This document shows, one piece after another, positions 1 through 9,206 of a stretch of 64,000 nucleotides of DNA. A model generated the notes under the pieces. That model was given only the letters and a program-made list of their open reading frames with translations. It was not told where the DNA came from and ran no database searches. The stretch is from positions 124,001 through 188,000 of the forward strand of contig JAEURN010000007.1 of the NCBI GenBank assembly GCA_016789105.1, read 5' to 3'. A program made the position numbers and the translations under genes. The stretch is from Armatimonadota bacterium (lineage in GTDB: Bacteria; Armatimonadota; Fimbriimonadia; Fimbriimonadales; Fimbriimonadaceae). Each line of letters starts with the position of its first letter. Position 1 is the first letter of the stretch.

Positions 1-10
1 TAACAAAAAA

Positions 11-87
11 TGGTCGGGATGAGAGGATTCGAACCTCCGACCTCCTCGTCCCGAACGAGGCGCTCTACCAAGCTGAGCCACATCCCG
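11..87 (-). tRNA. tRNA-Pro (anticodon CGG)
   Basis: On the minus strand the sequence folds as a complete cloverleaf. The 7-bp acceptor CGGGATG/CATCCCG is followed by discriminator A and an encoded CCA. The D-arm contains AGCTTGGTAGAGC. A CCTCG/CGAGG anticodon stem encloses the loop TTCGGGA, giving anticodon CGG, and the T-arm contains GGTTCGAATCC. CGG reads the proline codon CCG. It lies just downstream of the potassium channel gene on the same strand. Confidence 0.96.
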
Positions 88-131
88 ACTCGCCGCAGAT
101 GATACCTCGGCAGACCGGGGACCCAATCCGG

Positions 132-851
132 TCAGCCCCTCGGGCCTCCGGATCCGGGCTGCCCGGCCGACATGGCGGGAATGCTTGAAATGATCCGGCC
201 CAAGATGACCAAAGAGAATACGAAGCTGACCAAGGACTGCACCATTGCTACCGACTTGGCCAGGGTGTCTTGCGGCGTGAGGTCGCCATAGCCCACTGTG
301 AGCGCGCTCTTGACCGAAAAGTAGAACGGATCGATCCATTCTTGAGGATCACCGGAGCCATGGATGTTCAAATGCGAATAGATGTAACCAAAGGCAAAAA
401 TGTTTGCGCAAAATGACGCCATGTTGATCATCAGGGCGCGGCTCAGGTCGGCCACCTGGGCAACGCGCCGCCCGCTATGAGGCAACACGTATGCGAACGA
501 GACGAAGAACGTGTTGACGATCACGAACCCGTTGAAGGCCATCAAAGCCCCGGTCAAGAACGGGGAGGGATAGGCGCCATCGGCCCAGTGGCTCAACCAA
601 GGAATCGCGCAAAACGCCACTACAACCGATTCGATCCGGAGCTGCCGCCGGGTGTAGTGCCGGTATCGGCACTCTTCGGGAGAGAGGTTCCGTTTTGCCG
701 CGAGTTCGGCGATCTCTTCTGGGGTCGCATCCTTTCCCCTCACCAATAGGTTGACAGGATACGCGGCGACCTCAGAAAGGGCGATTAGTCCGCTAAGGAG
801 ACACCCCGGGTGGGGTTCAAGGGGAGTCGGATCCGTTGGTTGCTGGCCCAT
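132..851 (-). CDS. Ion_trans_2-type potassium channel protein
   Basis: A 239-residue inner-membrane protein. The K+ selectivity filter TVGYGD lies at about residues 185-190, preceded by a pore-helix-like segment and followed by a final hydrophobic helix (about 198-222). Hydrophobic stretches at about 75-90, 98-122 and 140-160 suggest four membrane helices, more than the two of a minimal KcsA-like channel. No cytosolic RCK domain follows. I chose the ATG at 851 because it has a purine-rich GGGAGG upstream and because sequence further upstream belongs to the overlapping gene in another frame. It overlaps the 119-aa membrane protein gene by 35 bases and is the last gene of a leftward operon. Channel activity is inferred from the filter; the gating signal is unknown. 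Confidence 0.85.
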   Translation of the reverse strand: MGQQPTDPTPLEPHPGCLLSGLIALSEVAAYPVNLLVRGKDATPEEIAELAAKRNLSPEECRYRHYTRRQLRIESVVVAFCAIPWLSHWADGAYPSPFLTGALMAFNGFVIVNTFFVSFAYVLPHSGRRVAQVADLSRALMINMASFCANIFAFGYIYSHLNIHGSGDPQEWIDPFYFSVKSALTVGYGDLTPQDTLAKSVAMVQSLVSFVFSLVILGRIISSIPAMSAGQPGSGGPRG

Positions 852-1176
852 CTCCGGCCCTCCCGGGCTTTGCTTTTTTGGTCCGTTCAGAATTCGACGC
901 GTAAAGTTTGACGCCCCGGTTGGCGACCATCGAACCGAACCCGGCCATGGCCACGAGCACGATGATCTTGACAAAGACTGCAACCAACGATTCCGTGGCG
1001 TTGCCGATGTCGACCGGCTTGCCCGGGACGGCATCCATCCGGATGCTGGGCGGCACTTGGAAGATTTGGAACGCCAGATAAAAGGCGAACAAGATCATCG
1101 CAATGCCCACCAAGAAGGAAACAAGCCCGACCGGGGCCGAGCCACGCAATCGCACCATTCCTCCTTTGGACGCCAT
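817..1176 (-). CDS. Small two-helix membrane protein, unknown function
   Basis: A 119-residue protein with two hydrophobic segments, about residues 12-38 and 62-85, and a basic, Gly/Pro-rich C-terminal tail. I recognise no family. It starts 7 bases after the MFS transporter gene and its 3' end overlaps the channel gene start by 35 bases, so the three genes are very probably one transcript. It could be an accessory subunit of either neighbour, but that is only inference from position. The shared overlap makes it unlikely to be a spurious reading frame. Confidence 0.65.
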   Translation of the reverse strand: MASKGGMVRLRGSAPVGLVSFLVGIAMILFAFYLAFQIFQVPPSIRMDAVPGKPVDIGNATESLVAVFVKIIVLVAMAGFGSMVANRGVKLYASNSERTKKAKPGRAGDGPATNGSDSP

Positions 1177-1183
1177 GGATGGG

Positions 1184-2395
1184 CTAGGATACCGCTTCGC
1201 CGGGCGTTTGGAACTTGAATGTCAGAAAGCCCAAAGTCGGGATGAGCATGATTGCCGCAGCAAGCAGGTACGGGGCAGCGGGCGACTTGGCATAGGCGAC
1301 ATTCGCCGAAAACGGCCCGATGATGCGGGCCAGCGATCCCAACGATTGGTTCACACCAAAGATGCCGCCACGCATCGCTTCTGGGGCGGCCTTGCTAACC
1401 AGACTCGAAAGAGAGGGTTGGGCCAATCCGCTGCCGGTTCCCAACAATATGGCGCCCACGATTACGGGGATCCAAGGCATAACAAACGGCATGGAAGCCA
1501 AAATGGGGGCCTGCAAGATGTATCCGAATCGCAGGAGATTTCGTTCGCCGACTACCGGCTCGACGACTCGGATCAGACCACCTTGGACGACGGCTGCCAC
1601 GATCCCGACCGTCACCAAGACCATCGATGTCTGCATCCGGTCGAACAGGTAAACGTCGTGGGCCAGCCGGTAATACGTCGTCTCCAAATGCGTAAACGCG
1701 AAGGAGGCGACGAAGAAGAGCCCGAGCAGCAGCCCCAAAGTGGGTTCCCGGAAAGCCTGGGCCATGGCTTTGAACCGGTTCTCAGCTGGCAGGGCCGACC
1801 CTTTGGCTCGGGACTCTGGCAAGAGGAAGTACACGAACGCCAGGTTTGTCAGGGCAAAAAACGCCGAGACCAACCCCAGGTAGACGGGTTGACCTCCGTT
1901 GAACTGGATCAACCATGAACCCAAGGGCGGGCCAAAAATGAACCCCAATCCAAAGGCCGCGCCGAGCAAACCCATCGACGAGGCCCGGTCTTTCTCATCG
2001 GTGACATCGGCGACATAGGCATAAGCCACTCCCAAATTGCCACCGGCCATTCCATGGATGACCCGGGCAAGCCACAGCACAACCAGCGACGCCCCGCTGA
2101 AAGCGTAAAGGAGTGGGCCGATGACGGCAAGCGTGCACGTGGCCAACAAAACGGGCCTCCGTCCGCGTTCATCGCTCAATCGGCCCAAATAGGGGGCTAC
2201 CAAGAATTGGGCCAGGCTGAACAGCGCGATGGAAAACCCGATGACCAAGCCGAGGACGGCTCCGTTTCCTTGAGGGAGCCAGGAAGCCTGTTTGACCAGG
2301 GTCTCCGCCCGGAGTTGGATATCAGGGATGACCGTGCCAAAGCTCAGCATGTCCAAGAATATGGTGAGGAAGATCGCGACAATCGGTTTTTTCAT
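1184..2395 (-). CDS. MFS transporter, TetA-like drug:H+ antiporter family
   Basis: A 403-residue polytopic protein with the 12-helix pattern of the major facilitator superfamily. The loop after helix 2 carries GRLSDERGRRPVLL, the classic MFS motif A with Asp and paired Arg residues. A motif C-like region GFIFGPPLG lies near helix 5. The start FLTIFLDMLSFGTVIPD resembles the tetracycline/multidrug (DHA1) group. It is the first gene of the leftward operon with the small membrane protein and the potassium channel. Export of a drug-like or metabolic compound is the family expectation; the substrate cannot be read from the sequence. Confidence 0.85.
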   Translation of the reverse strand: MKKPIVAIFLTIFLDMLSFGTVIPDIQLRAETLVKQASWLPQGNGAVLGLVIGFSIALFSLAQFLVAPYLGRLSDERGRRPVLLATCTLAVIGPLLYAFSGASLVVLWLARVIHGMAGGNLGVAYAYVADVTDEKDRASSMGLLGAAFGLGFIFGPPLGSWLIQFNGGQPVYLGLVSAFFALTNLAFVYFLLPESRAKGSALPAENRFKAMAQAFREPTLGLLLGLFFVASFAFTHLETTYYRLAHDVYLFDRMQTSMVLVTVGIVAAVVQGGLIRVVEPVVGERNLLRFGYILQAPILASMPFVMPWIPVIVGAILLGTGSGLAQPSLSSLVSKAAPEAMRGGIFGVNQSLGSLARIIGPFSANVAYAKSPAAPYLLAAAIMLIPTLGFLTFKFQTPGEAVS

Positions 2396-2453
2396 GAACG
2401 GCCCGTATCGGAATTATGCTTTCCAACGAAATTCTGGACATGACCGTTGCTCA

Positions 2454-2465
2454 GAATACGTATTC
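2454..2465. promoter_or_regulatory. Candidate operator, palindrome GAATACGTATTC
   Basis: A perfect 12-bp palindrome with a central CG in the divergent intergenic region between the MFS operon and the sugar ABC operon. Central-CG palindromes of this kind are typical of LacI-family sites. A TTGACA hexamer follows at 2486-2491. No LacI-type gene is adjacent, so the assignment is tentative. Confidence 0.35.
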
Positions 2466-2536
2466 ACGCGTTAATTGGTGTATCTTTGACAAACAGCCCC
2501 GTTCATTGCGGGCTCGGCAGGCGCTTAAGGTTGGAT

Positions 2537-4969
2537 TTGATTCGCAATTGGAAGAAATGGGGGAAAAAGGCGGCCTGTGCCGCCTTGATCTGTCTTGCCG
2601 GCCCGGCAATGGCGGCAAAAACCCAAATCACGGTCTGGGGAATGGCCATCACCCCCGATGAAAAAGGCAACGACCTGATCGTCCGCCAATTCGAAAGGGA
2701 CAACCCAGACATCCAGGTCAACCTTTTGGGGATGGGCGCGGGGGCCATGAACCCGCAAAAGCTCATGACCGCCATTGTGGGCGGGGCACCCCCCGATGTG
2801 ATTTTGCAGGACCGGTTCACAATCAGCGATTGGGCGAGTCGGGGTGCATTCCGCCCCCTTGACGACTTGATCGCCCGCGACCGCGGCAACGACCCTTATT
2901 GCCCAACCCCCGAGCAATACTATCCCGCCGCTTGGAACGAATCGGTCTACGAAGGCAAGGTTTACGGCATCCCTTATGCCGCCGACAACCGCATCCTTTA
3001 TTGGAACACGCGGGTTTTTGCCGAAAAAGCCGACGACCTGCGAAAAGCTGGGCTCGACCCAAACCGCCCGCCGCGTACCTGGAGCGAAACCCTTGCCTAC
3101 AGCAAAGTCCTCACGGAATTCAATCCAGATGGGTCGCTGAAACGGGCGGGATTCATCCCCAACGAAGGGAATTCCTGGCTCTACCTTTTCGCCTTCCAGA
3201 ACAATGCCGAATTCATGAGCCCCGATGGGCGACGATGCACCCTCAACACCCCGGCCGCGGTGGAGGCGCTCCAGTTCATGAAGGACGGGTATGCGATTTT
3301 GGGAGGGTACGAAAACGCTCTCAAATTTAAGTCTGGGTTCCGAGGTGGCGAAAACGATCCGTTCGCAATCGGCCAAGTGGCGATGATCGTCAACGGCGAC
3401 TGGATGATCGCCAACTATGCTCGGTATTCCCCCAAAGCCCGGTTCCAAACGGCCCCAGCCCCCGTGCCAGACGACCGGTTTGCCAAACGGGGGCGGTTTG
3501 CCAACGAGAAAGATACATTTATCACGTGGTCTGGGGGGTTTGCCTATGCCATGCCCAAGGGGGTGCGGAACGTTGAGGCGGCATGGAAGTTCATCAAATA
3601 CATCCAATCGTTCGACGGTCGGATGCTCTATGCCAAAGGCCAATCCGACCTCGAAAGGGCCCGGGGGCGGCGGTTCATCCCCCGGATCCAAGCTCAGGTC
3701 AAGGCGACGGAAGCCCAGGCGGCACTCTACGCCTCCGGCAACAGCGATTACGATCGGGCCCTGCGGATGCACGCCAAAATGATGCTATTCGCCCGTTTGC
3801 GCCCGGCCACATTTGTCGGCCAAAAGCTTTGGGATGAGCACGTCCGGGCGATTGAACAGGCTTGCCGGGGGGCCGAGACACCGGAACAAGCATTGCAAAA
3901 CGGGCAAGACCGGGTGCAACAAACTCTGGATGAATTTTTCTCCAAGGACAACTATCCAAAAGTCGACATCGAGGCCTGGGTGGGCGGGTCGTTTGCCGCC
4001 GCAGTAGCGGGGCTGGCGGTTTGGGTGGCCTTGATGATCCGGCGGGGCCGGGACAGGGTTTCCGCTCAGGAGACTTGGGCCGGCTACCTGTTCATCAGCC
4101 CGTGGATCTTTGGGTTCCTCGTCTTCACGCTCGGGCCGATGGTGGCCGCCATCGTCTTTTCAACGATGCAATACGACGTGCTGAACCCCGCCCATTTTGT
4201 CGGCGGCAAGAATTTCACGGACGTTTTCCAATCCGATTGGCAGCTCCTCAAAACCTCCTTCACGAACGTCGGGTACTTGGCGGTGATCGGCATCCCGCTT
4301 GGGCTTTCGACCGGTTTGACAATCGCGCTTTTGCTGAACACCGGGGTCAAAGGGATTCGGTTCTACCGGACTGCTTACTATGTGCCCTCGATCGTCCCAT
4401 CGGTCGCTTCCACTTTCTTGTGGGTCTGGATCATGACCGCCGATGACAAGCGGGGATTGCTCAACAATTTGTGGAGCCACACCATTACGCAATGGTTTGG
4501 CGTGGCTTCACCCGGATGGCTTGGCGTCGAACCGTGGGCCAAACCGGGCCTGATCTTGATGGGGCTCTGGGGGGCCGGAGGTGGGATGATCTTGTGGTTG
4601 GCCGGGCTCAAAGGAGTCCCGCAAACGCTTTACGAGGCGGCCGAAATCGATGGGGCCAGCGGGTGGCAGCAATTCTGGAAGGTCACCTTGCCGCAATTGA
4701 CCCCGCTCATCTTCTTCAATTCCGTCATGTCCTTCATTGGTGTGCTGCAGACCTTTGACGGGGTTTATCTCATCACACGCGGTGAAAACATGGGCCCGAA
4801 CGATGCCTTGGCCACGCCGGTTTACATGCTGTTCAAAAACGGGTTCGCCTATTTCCGGATGGGATATGCCAGCGCCTTGGCCTGGTTGATCTTCGCAATC
4901 GTGGTCGCCGTCACGTTGGCGCAATTCAAGTTGGCCCCCAAATGGGTTCACACGGAGAGTAACAAATGA
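2537..4969 (+). CDS. Sugar ABC importer: solute-binding protein fused to MalF-type permease
   Basis: One continuous frame joins two proteins that are normally separate. After a basic N-terminus and signal-like segment (KKAACAALICLAGPAMA) comes a family 1 extracellular binding domain to about residue 475, with typical GGAPPDV, GIPYAADNRILYWN and VNGDWMIANY motifs. A membrane helix at about 480-503 follows. Residues about 515-808 form a MalF-type permease with the EAA loop near residue 700 (EAAEIDGASGWQQF), which docks to the ATPase. The start is uncertain: TTG at 2537 follows TAAGG by six bases and gives a compact signal peptide; the frame is open further upstream. The last bases overlap the MalG-type permease gene (ATGA). 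No ATPase gene is nearby. Fusion would tether the binding protein to its channel. Confidence 0.88.
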   Translation: MIRNWKKWGKKAACAALICLAGPAMAAKTQITVWGMAITPDEKGNDLIVRQFERDNPDIQVNLLGMGAGAMNPQKLMTAIVGGAPPDVILQDRFTISDWASRGAFRPLDDLIARDRGNDPYCPTPEQYYPAAWNESVYEGKVYGIPYAADNRILYWNTRVFAEKADDLRKAGLDPNRPPRTWSETLAYSKVLTEFNPDGSLKRAGFIPNEGNSWLYLFAFQNNAEFMSPDGRRCTLNTPAAVEALQFMKDGYAILGGYENALKFKSGFRGGENDPFAIGQVAMIVNGDWMIANYARYSPKARFQTAPAPVPDDRFAKRGRFANEKDTFITWSGGFAYAMPKGVRNVEAAWKFIKYIQSFDGRMLYAKGQSDLERARGRRFIPRIQAQVKATEAQAALYASGNSDYDRALRMHAKMMLFARLRPATFVGQKLWDEHVRAIEQACRGAETPEQALQNGQDRVQQTLDEFFSKDNYPKVDIEAWVGGSFAAAVAGLAVWVALMIRRGRDRVSAQETWAGYLFISPWIFGFLVFTLGPMVAAIVFSTMQYDVLNPAHFVGGKNFTDVFQSDWQLLKTSFTNVGYLAVIGIPLGLSTGLTIALLLNTGVKGIRFYRTAYYVPSIVPSVASTFLWVWIMTADDKRGLLNNLWSHTITQWFGVASPGWLGVEPWAKPGLILMGLWGAGGGMILWLAGLKGVPQTLYEAAEIDGASGWQQFWKVTLPQLTPLIFFNSVMSFIGVLQTFDGVYLITRGENMGPNDALATPVYMLFKNGFAYFRMGYASALAWLIFAIVVAVTLAQFKLAPKWVHTESNK

Positions 4970-6702
4970 CGGCTGAGTTGCTGTTTGCCCTGCTCACCTT
5001 GGCCCTATGGACAGGGGTGTTCTTATTCTGCCGGGGGATTTTTGCCGCGGTTCGCATGGCTTTGGCCGGCCCGGGGCACGACCGGGCGGGAGCCATCAGG
5101 ACGATCATGCTCTCGGCCGGGATCGGCGGACTGCTGCTTCTGGTGGGAGGCCTTGCGCCAAAAGAACTGGGGCGAGCGGCGCCCGGGCCCTATGTTCCGG
5201 TCATCTGGCTTTATTCCCCCATTCCTGGGTGGGTGGCGGTGTTGGGAGCCGGCATGGTTGCTGCGAGCCTGATCAAGGCCTCGGCAGCCCTCACGGCCGC
5301 CGAGAAGCAAGCGGCCATCAAGGCGTCGGCAGGGTGGTTGGCCACTTCGGTTTTCGGGATTTGGTGGCTGCACGCAATGGATGGGCGGTTCTCTCTATTG
5401 AGGGGGGGCATACCCCTGCATTGGCCGCTGGTAGCCGGCCTCTTCGCCCTTTTGGTGGCGGCGATGGCGGCCATGGTGTGGGCCGAACGCACGCTGAGTG
5501 CCCGAGGGATTGCCAAGAAGTTTGTGGTGCAGGCAACCCTGATGGCAGGGGCGGCCGTCTTCAGCCTTCCGTTCATCTGGCTGCTGACCACTTCGTTCAA
5601 AGAAGAGCGCGACCTCGCCAATACCGACGGGATCGTCTGGGTGCCCCAAGTGCAAGACACCCATCCGTTCCACGACCCTGAAATGCCCCTGTTCAAAACA
5701 ACCTACAACGGAAGGGATGTGCAGGTCAAAAAGGACTCCGAACAGGCAGGCGGCAAGTGGCTGGTGGAGGTCGAACGCCCCTATGGGATTAGGGGGAGGA
5801 GGTTTGAAACGTCCAGGTCACAGCTCAAAGAGATCCCGCGGGATCAACCGGTGTGGTCGCTAAAAAGCGAGGGCGGCCTGGCGACCGCCTTCACCGTGAG
5901 AGACCAAGAAGACGGCTCCCGGCTGGTCGAGTTCCTGACCCCTCCGGAAAAGAAAGGCCAACGCCTGACCGCATCCCCCGAAGAACTGGAGCCGGTGCGT
6001 CACCCCGGACTCAAAATTCAAAACTATTCCGATGCCCTGGAATGGATGCCCCTAGAAACTAATTTCGGCCTCGCCTACCTGACCAACACGCTCTGGCTGG
6101 CCGGGATGAGTGTTTTGGGCACGGTGCTTTCCTGCTCCATCGTGGCTTATGGGTTTGCGCGGCTCCGGTTCCCGGGGCGGGACCAGCTGTTCTTTTTGAT
6201 GCTGATGACCATGATGTTGCCCGGCGCGGTGACGATGCTGCCCCAGTTCCTGATCTTCACCCGACTGGGATGGATGGATTCGCTGTTGCCGCTTTGGGTG
6301 CCGACCTTTTTTGCCGGGGCATTCAACGTGTTCCTACTCAAACAGTTTTTTGGCACCATCCCCATGGAGCTTGAAGAAGCGGCCAGGATCGACGGATGCG
6401 GCTATTGGCGCACCTATTGGCAGATCATGTTGCCTTTGGTCAAGCCAGCTTTGGCAGTCATCGCGATTTGGACGTTCATGGGGGCGTGGAACAACTTTAT
6501 GGGCCCCCTGATTTATGTCAACTCGCCCGCCAAAATGCCGATCAGCTATGCGATGGGGCTCTTTGCCAGCGACCGGGGAACCGACCAGGCGCTGATGATG
6601 GCCTTCGCCACCATGTCTACCGTGCCGGTGATCTTGCTCTTCTTCTTCGCCCAAAAGTACTTTATCGAAGGCGTCCAGCTCAGCGGGATGGGGGGCCGGT
6701 GA
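4966..6702 (+). CDS. Enlarged MalG-type sugar ABC permease
   Basis: A 578-residue protein, about twice the usual MalG length. Residues 1 to about 180 hold several extra hydrophobic helices. The MalG-like first helix and the LLTTSFKEERDL motif lie near 185-220. A hydrophilic insert of about 140 residues (roughly 222-360), rich in charged residues and beta-like, follows before the core helices resume at NFGLAYLTNTLW. The cytosolic EAA loop (EEAARIDGCGYWRTYWQIMLP) sits near 468-488. Its start overlaps the upstream fusion gene by four bases, so the two proteins are the two halves of one importer. The insert lies on the outer face if the usual topology holds, where it could contact the tethered binding domain (inference). 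Confidence 0.88.
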   Translation: MTAELLFALLTLALWTGVFLFCRGIFAAVRMALAGPGHDRAGAIRTIMLSAGIGGLLLLVGGLAPKELGRAAPGPYVPVIWLYSPIPGWVAVLGAGMVAASLIKASAALTAAEKQAAIKASAGWLATSVFGIWWLHAMDGRFSLLRGGIPLHWPLVAGLFALLVAAMAAMVWAERTLSARGIAKKFVVQATLMAGAAVFSLPFIWLLTTSFKEERDLANTDGIVWVPQVQDTHPFHDPEMPLFKTTYNGRDVQVKKDSEQAGGKWLVEVERPYGIRGRRFETSRSQLKEIPRDQPVWSLKSEGGLATAFTVRDQEDGSRLVEFLTPPEKKGQRLTASPEELEPVRHPGLKIQNYSDALEWMPLETNFGLAYLTNTLWLAGMSVLGTVLSCSIVAYGFARLRFPGRDQLFFLMLMTMMLPGAVTMLPQFLIFTRLGWMDSLLPLWVPTFFAGAFNVFLLKQFFGTIPMELEEAARIDGCGYWRTYWQIMLPLVKPALAVIAIWTFMGAWNNFMGPLIYVNSPAKMPISYAMGLFASDRGTDQALMMAFATMSTVPVILLFFFAQKYFIEGVQLSGMGGR

Positions 6703-6755
6703 TTTATTGAATCCTTAACTTGGATTTTTCCGAGTCTTATGTTAGAGTGGAAGTC

Positions 6756-8356
6756 ATGGCTGTTACTTCTCGGTTGGCACCGGCGTTGCCGTTGGCATTA
6801 GTGGTGTGTGCGGTTGTCGCGGTTTTGGTTCCGGGCACGGGTGTTTCGGCAAAGAGTGCCATGAGCCCGGTCGCCTCCCCCCCCCCCCGACACCTGGTTA
6901 CGTGGTGACTTGGACAACGAGTAGCGGCACCGACCACACGACGGGGCCAGCCGGATCAGCAAGCAGGAACTGGAGCTCGTTAACTCCTCCTACCGGAGGA
7001 ACTTACTCATCTGGGGCATTTTCAGGGGGATCTTGGCGGTCGATATCGACGGGCACTTGTGACACCGGAGGCACGATGAAAGCCACATTTACTTGGGACG
7101 ACGCCGGTACTGGTCAGACGCCCCCGCCCATAGTCGTTGTAACCGAAGTCGTTACGGTGGTTGCAGAAGGAGACACTTTTTCTGCCAGCTCCAGTTTTTC
7201 CACAACGAGCATTCCAACGACGAATGGAATTGTGTTGTATGGCGACGATGTAACCGTCATCCAGAATCCTGGTTCATCATTTACAAAGCAGATATCGGCA
7301 AGCGCCGCCGCAACGCTAAACGTCAATTCGCAATCGGGGCTCGCCGCCGCTTCTGTCAGTGGTGCCTTCACCGTGGCCGCCTATCCGGTCAGCATCTCGT
7401 TGCAAGGTGTCCGCGATAAATATACGGACCCAAAGTGCTTGATCGGTCAGAAAGTGGAGGCGAAATTAACGACGAGTTTGCCCTTGGATGGGGGCGAAAC
7501 GTACACCTGGACAGCGTCGGGTGATAGAAAATTCAATTCGTATGTAATGGGCCAGTCCGCTGCAACGTTGAATACGACGATCAATGTGAATAATGTCAAC
7601 CTGCAACTTGCCTATGCGAAGCCACAATCCAGCACTCTGGCATGCACGTTCTCACCAGATCTTTGGGGATTGGGGGATATGGACTTAAATGTGAGCATCA
7701 CAATTGCGCCTCCGGAAAGCCCTTCTATGACTTTTTCGCAAGGGTCGATGGGAGTATGGTTGTACGGTTCGCAGCCAATTTTCGGTACTACCGGCCTGAC
7801 GGTGACGATCCCGAACAACAGTTGGTACCAACCGAATTTTGCTGGTCAGACCGGTCAATTTGGCGTAAAGTGGACAACTGAGATGTATACGCCGACGGTT
7901 TTCCAGACGGGTAATGGCGATACTGTTTTTTATGTGAATACGTTGACTGGAGTTGACCGCTGGTATACGGATGCAAATAATAACCGGCTTCCAATGAATG
8001 TTCCCTACGCAAACTTTTCGGGCGGCAGAAAGTTGGATGGCGGTTTGCCATACATTGTAGCTAGCATAGGATACTTTCCTGCGCTTTCTGGACTTAAATT
8101 GGAGATCGATCAACCGTACATGAATTGCTCGCCGTCGGATAAGAAGATGGAGATGAACGACCACCATGAAGTATTCCTGATGTACAAACCACCTTGGAAC
8201 GGTTTTGAAAGCTACGAAGTCCCGGTAGTTTCGACAACGTGGAACCCCCACGGTTCAGCAACCAAAGTCTCTGGCACCTGGCAGCTCGATTCCGGTAGTG
8301 CAATAACCGTCGGAACCGCCGTGAGCTACCCCGACTTCCCGATTTACCCACAATAG
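6756..8356 (+). CDS. Exported protein of unknown function, split by a poly-C frameshift
   Basis: The ATG at 6756 opens a classic signal peptide (APALPLALVVCAVVAVLVPG, Ala-rich cleavage region). That frame runs into twelve Cs at 6877-6888 and ends soon after with HLVTW-stop. The body, about 490 residues, is in another frame from the same tract: PPPPTPGYVVTWTTSSGT onward, rich in Thr, Ser and Asn and beta-like, with no cysteine-rich or enzymatic motif I recognise. Adding one C, or removing two, joins both into a 533-residue secreted protein. Either the tract is variable in length or the assembled length is wrong. The gene is more AT-rich than its neighbours and lies 10 bases before the next one, likely co-transcribed. 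Confidence 0.7.
6877..6888. repeat. Homopolymer tract of 12 C
   Basis: Twelve consecutive C residues within the 5' coding part of the exported-protein gene. Such tracts are prone to slipped-strand length change during replication and also to sequencing error. At length 12 the gene is out of frame; lengths 10 or 13 restore it. Confidence 0.97.
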
Positions 8357-8366
8357 AAGGCAACCC

Positions 8367-9206
8367 ATGACTATCACCTCAATCATCCTCGCGATCACGT
8401 TTCAACCGGCTCTCCAAGAGCGCGGGGGAGGGAGTAACCCCATCCTTATGAGAGGCGGTGAACTCATTCAACACATCTCGCAGTTGGATCCGGAAAGCCA
8501 GCAAAGGTACCGCAGCGACCTGGCCAGTGCGCAGGCCCTAATCAAACTTGGTAATGGAGTAGACGCGGAGCATCTGATGTGGAATTGGAGATCCTTCTGG
8601 CCAAAAGAGCCAGATATCTTGGAAACCATATTCCAGATCGAGCTACTGAAGAGGCCGTACCACGATCTATCGATTTGGGCAAACGCTTATCAGAATATTT
8701 ACGTAGAGGCTCATCAGAACAAGCAATTCGATTCGATTCACATTAAATTGAAGATGCAGTACGCGTTTGCTGGCTCTTCTACAGGAAGTGTTCAACTGGA
8801 CTATTTCGGATTTAACGGGTATGAGCATTACTTCGATCTGCCCGAGTCGAAAAGCTGGAATCTATCAAGAAAATACATCGCTGCCGACCCAGAAGATGCC
8901 ACGGAGTCTCCTGATAGGGAAACCCTAAGACGGAACGGCACCGTCGTTATGTGCGGCATGTATAGTTCGAACCCTTACATCGTGATTGCGCTGATTGAAA
9001 AGCAAATGGCCGTGGAAGGGATTGAAAGGGGCCAAGTCATTGCTTTGTTTGGAAAGGATCAGGCTCTCACATTGCTTGCAGGGCGTGCCTACGAAGCCAT
9101 CCACGATACGGCTTCTGCCCTTCGCAACTACCATATTGCCGCCAAAGGAACTGATCCGGACTTTGCCAAAGAGGCCGCCGATGCGATCATCCGGTTGCAG
9201 AGATGA
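8367..9206 (+). CDS. Exported or periplasmic protein of unknown function
   Basis: A 279-residue protein with a short hydrophobic N-terminus (MTITSIILAITFQPA) that may be a signal peptide. The middle has helical, tetratricopeptide-like spacing (DAEHLMWNWRSFWPKEPDILETIFQIELL), and the C-terminus AGRAYEAIHDTASALRNYHIAAKG reads like a TPR unit. I recognise no enzyme family. It follows the frameshifted exported-protein gene after 10 bases and overlaps a 33-codon frame at its 3' end by ATGA, so the three look like one transcript. Its codon use is more AT-rich than the flanking housekeeping genes. Confidence 0.7.
   Translation: MTITSIILAITFQPALQERGGGSNPILMRGGELIQHISQLDPESQQRYRSDLASAQALIKLGNGVDAEHLMWNWRSFWPKEPDILETIFQIELLKRPYHDLSIWANAYQNIYVEAHQNKQFDSIHIKLKMQYAFAGSSTGSVQLDYFGFNGYEHYFDLPESKSWNLSRKYIAADPEDATESPDRETLRRNGTVVMCGMYSSNPYIVIALIEKQMAVEGIERGQVIALFGKDQALTLLAGRAYEAIHDTASALRNYHIAAKGTDPDFAKEAADAIIRLQR

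Noticed and set aside
2525-3772. 415-codon open frame antisense to the sugar-binding domain
   Set aside because: Low-complexity, no start signal, and opposite a well-conserved domain.
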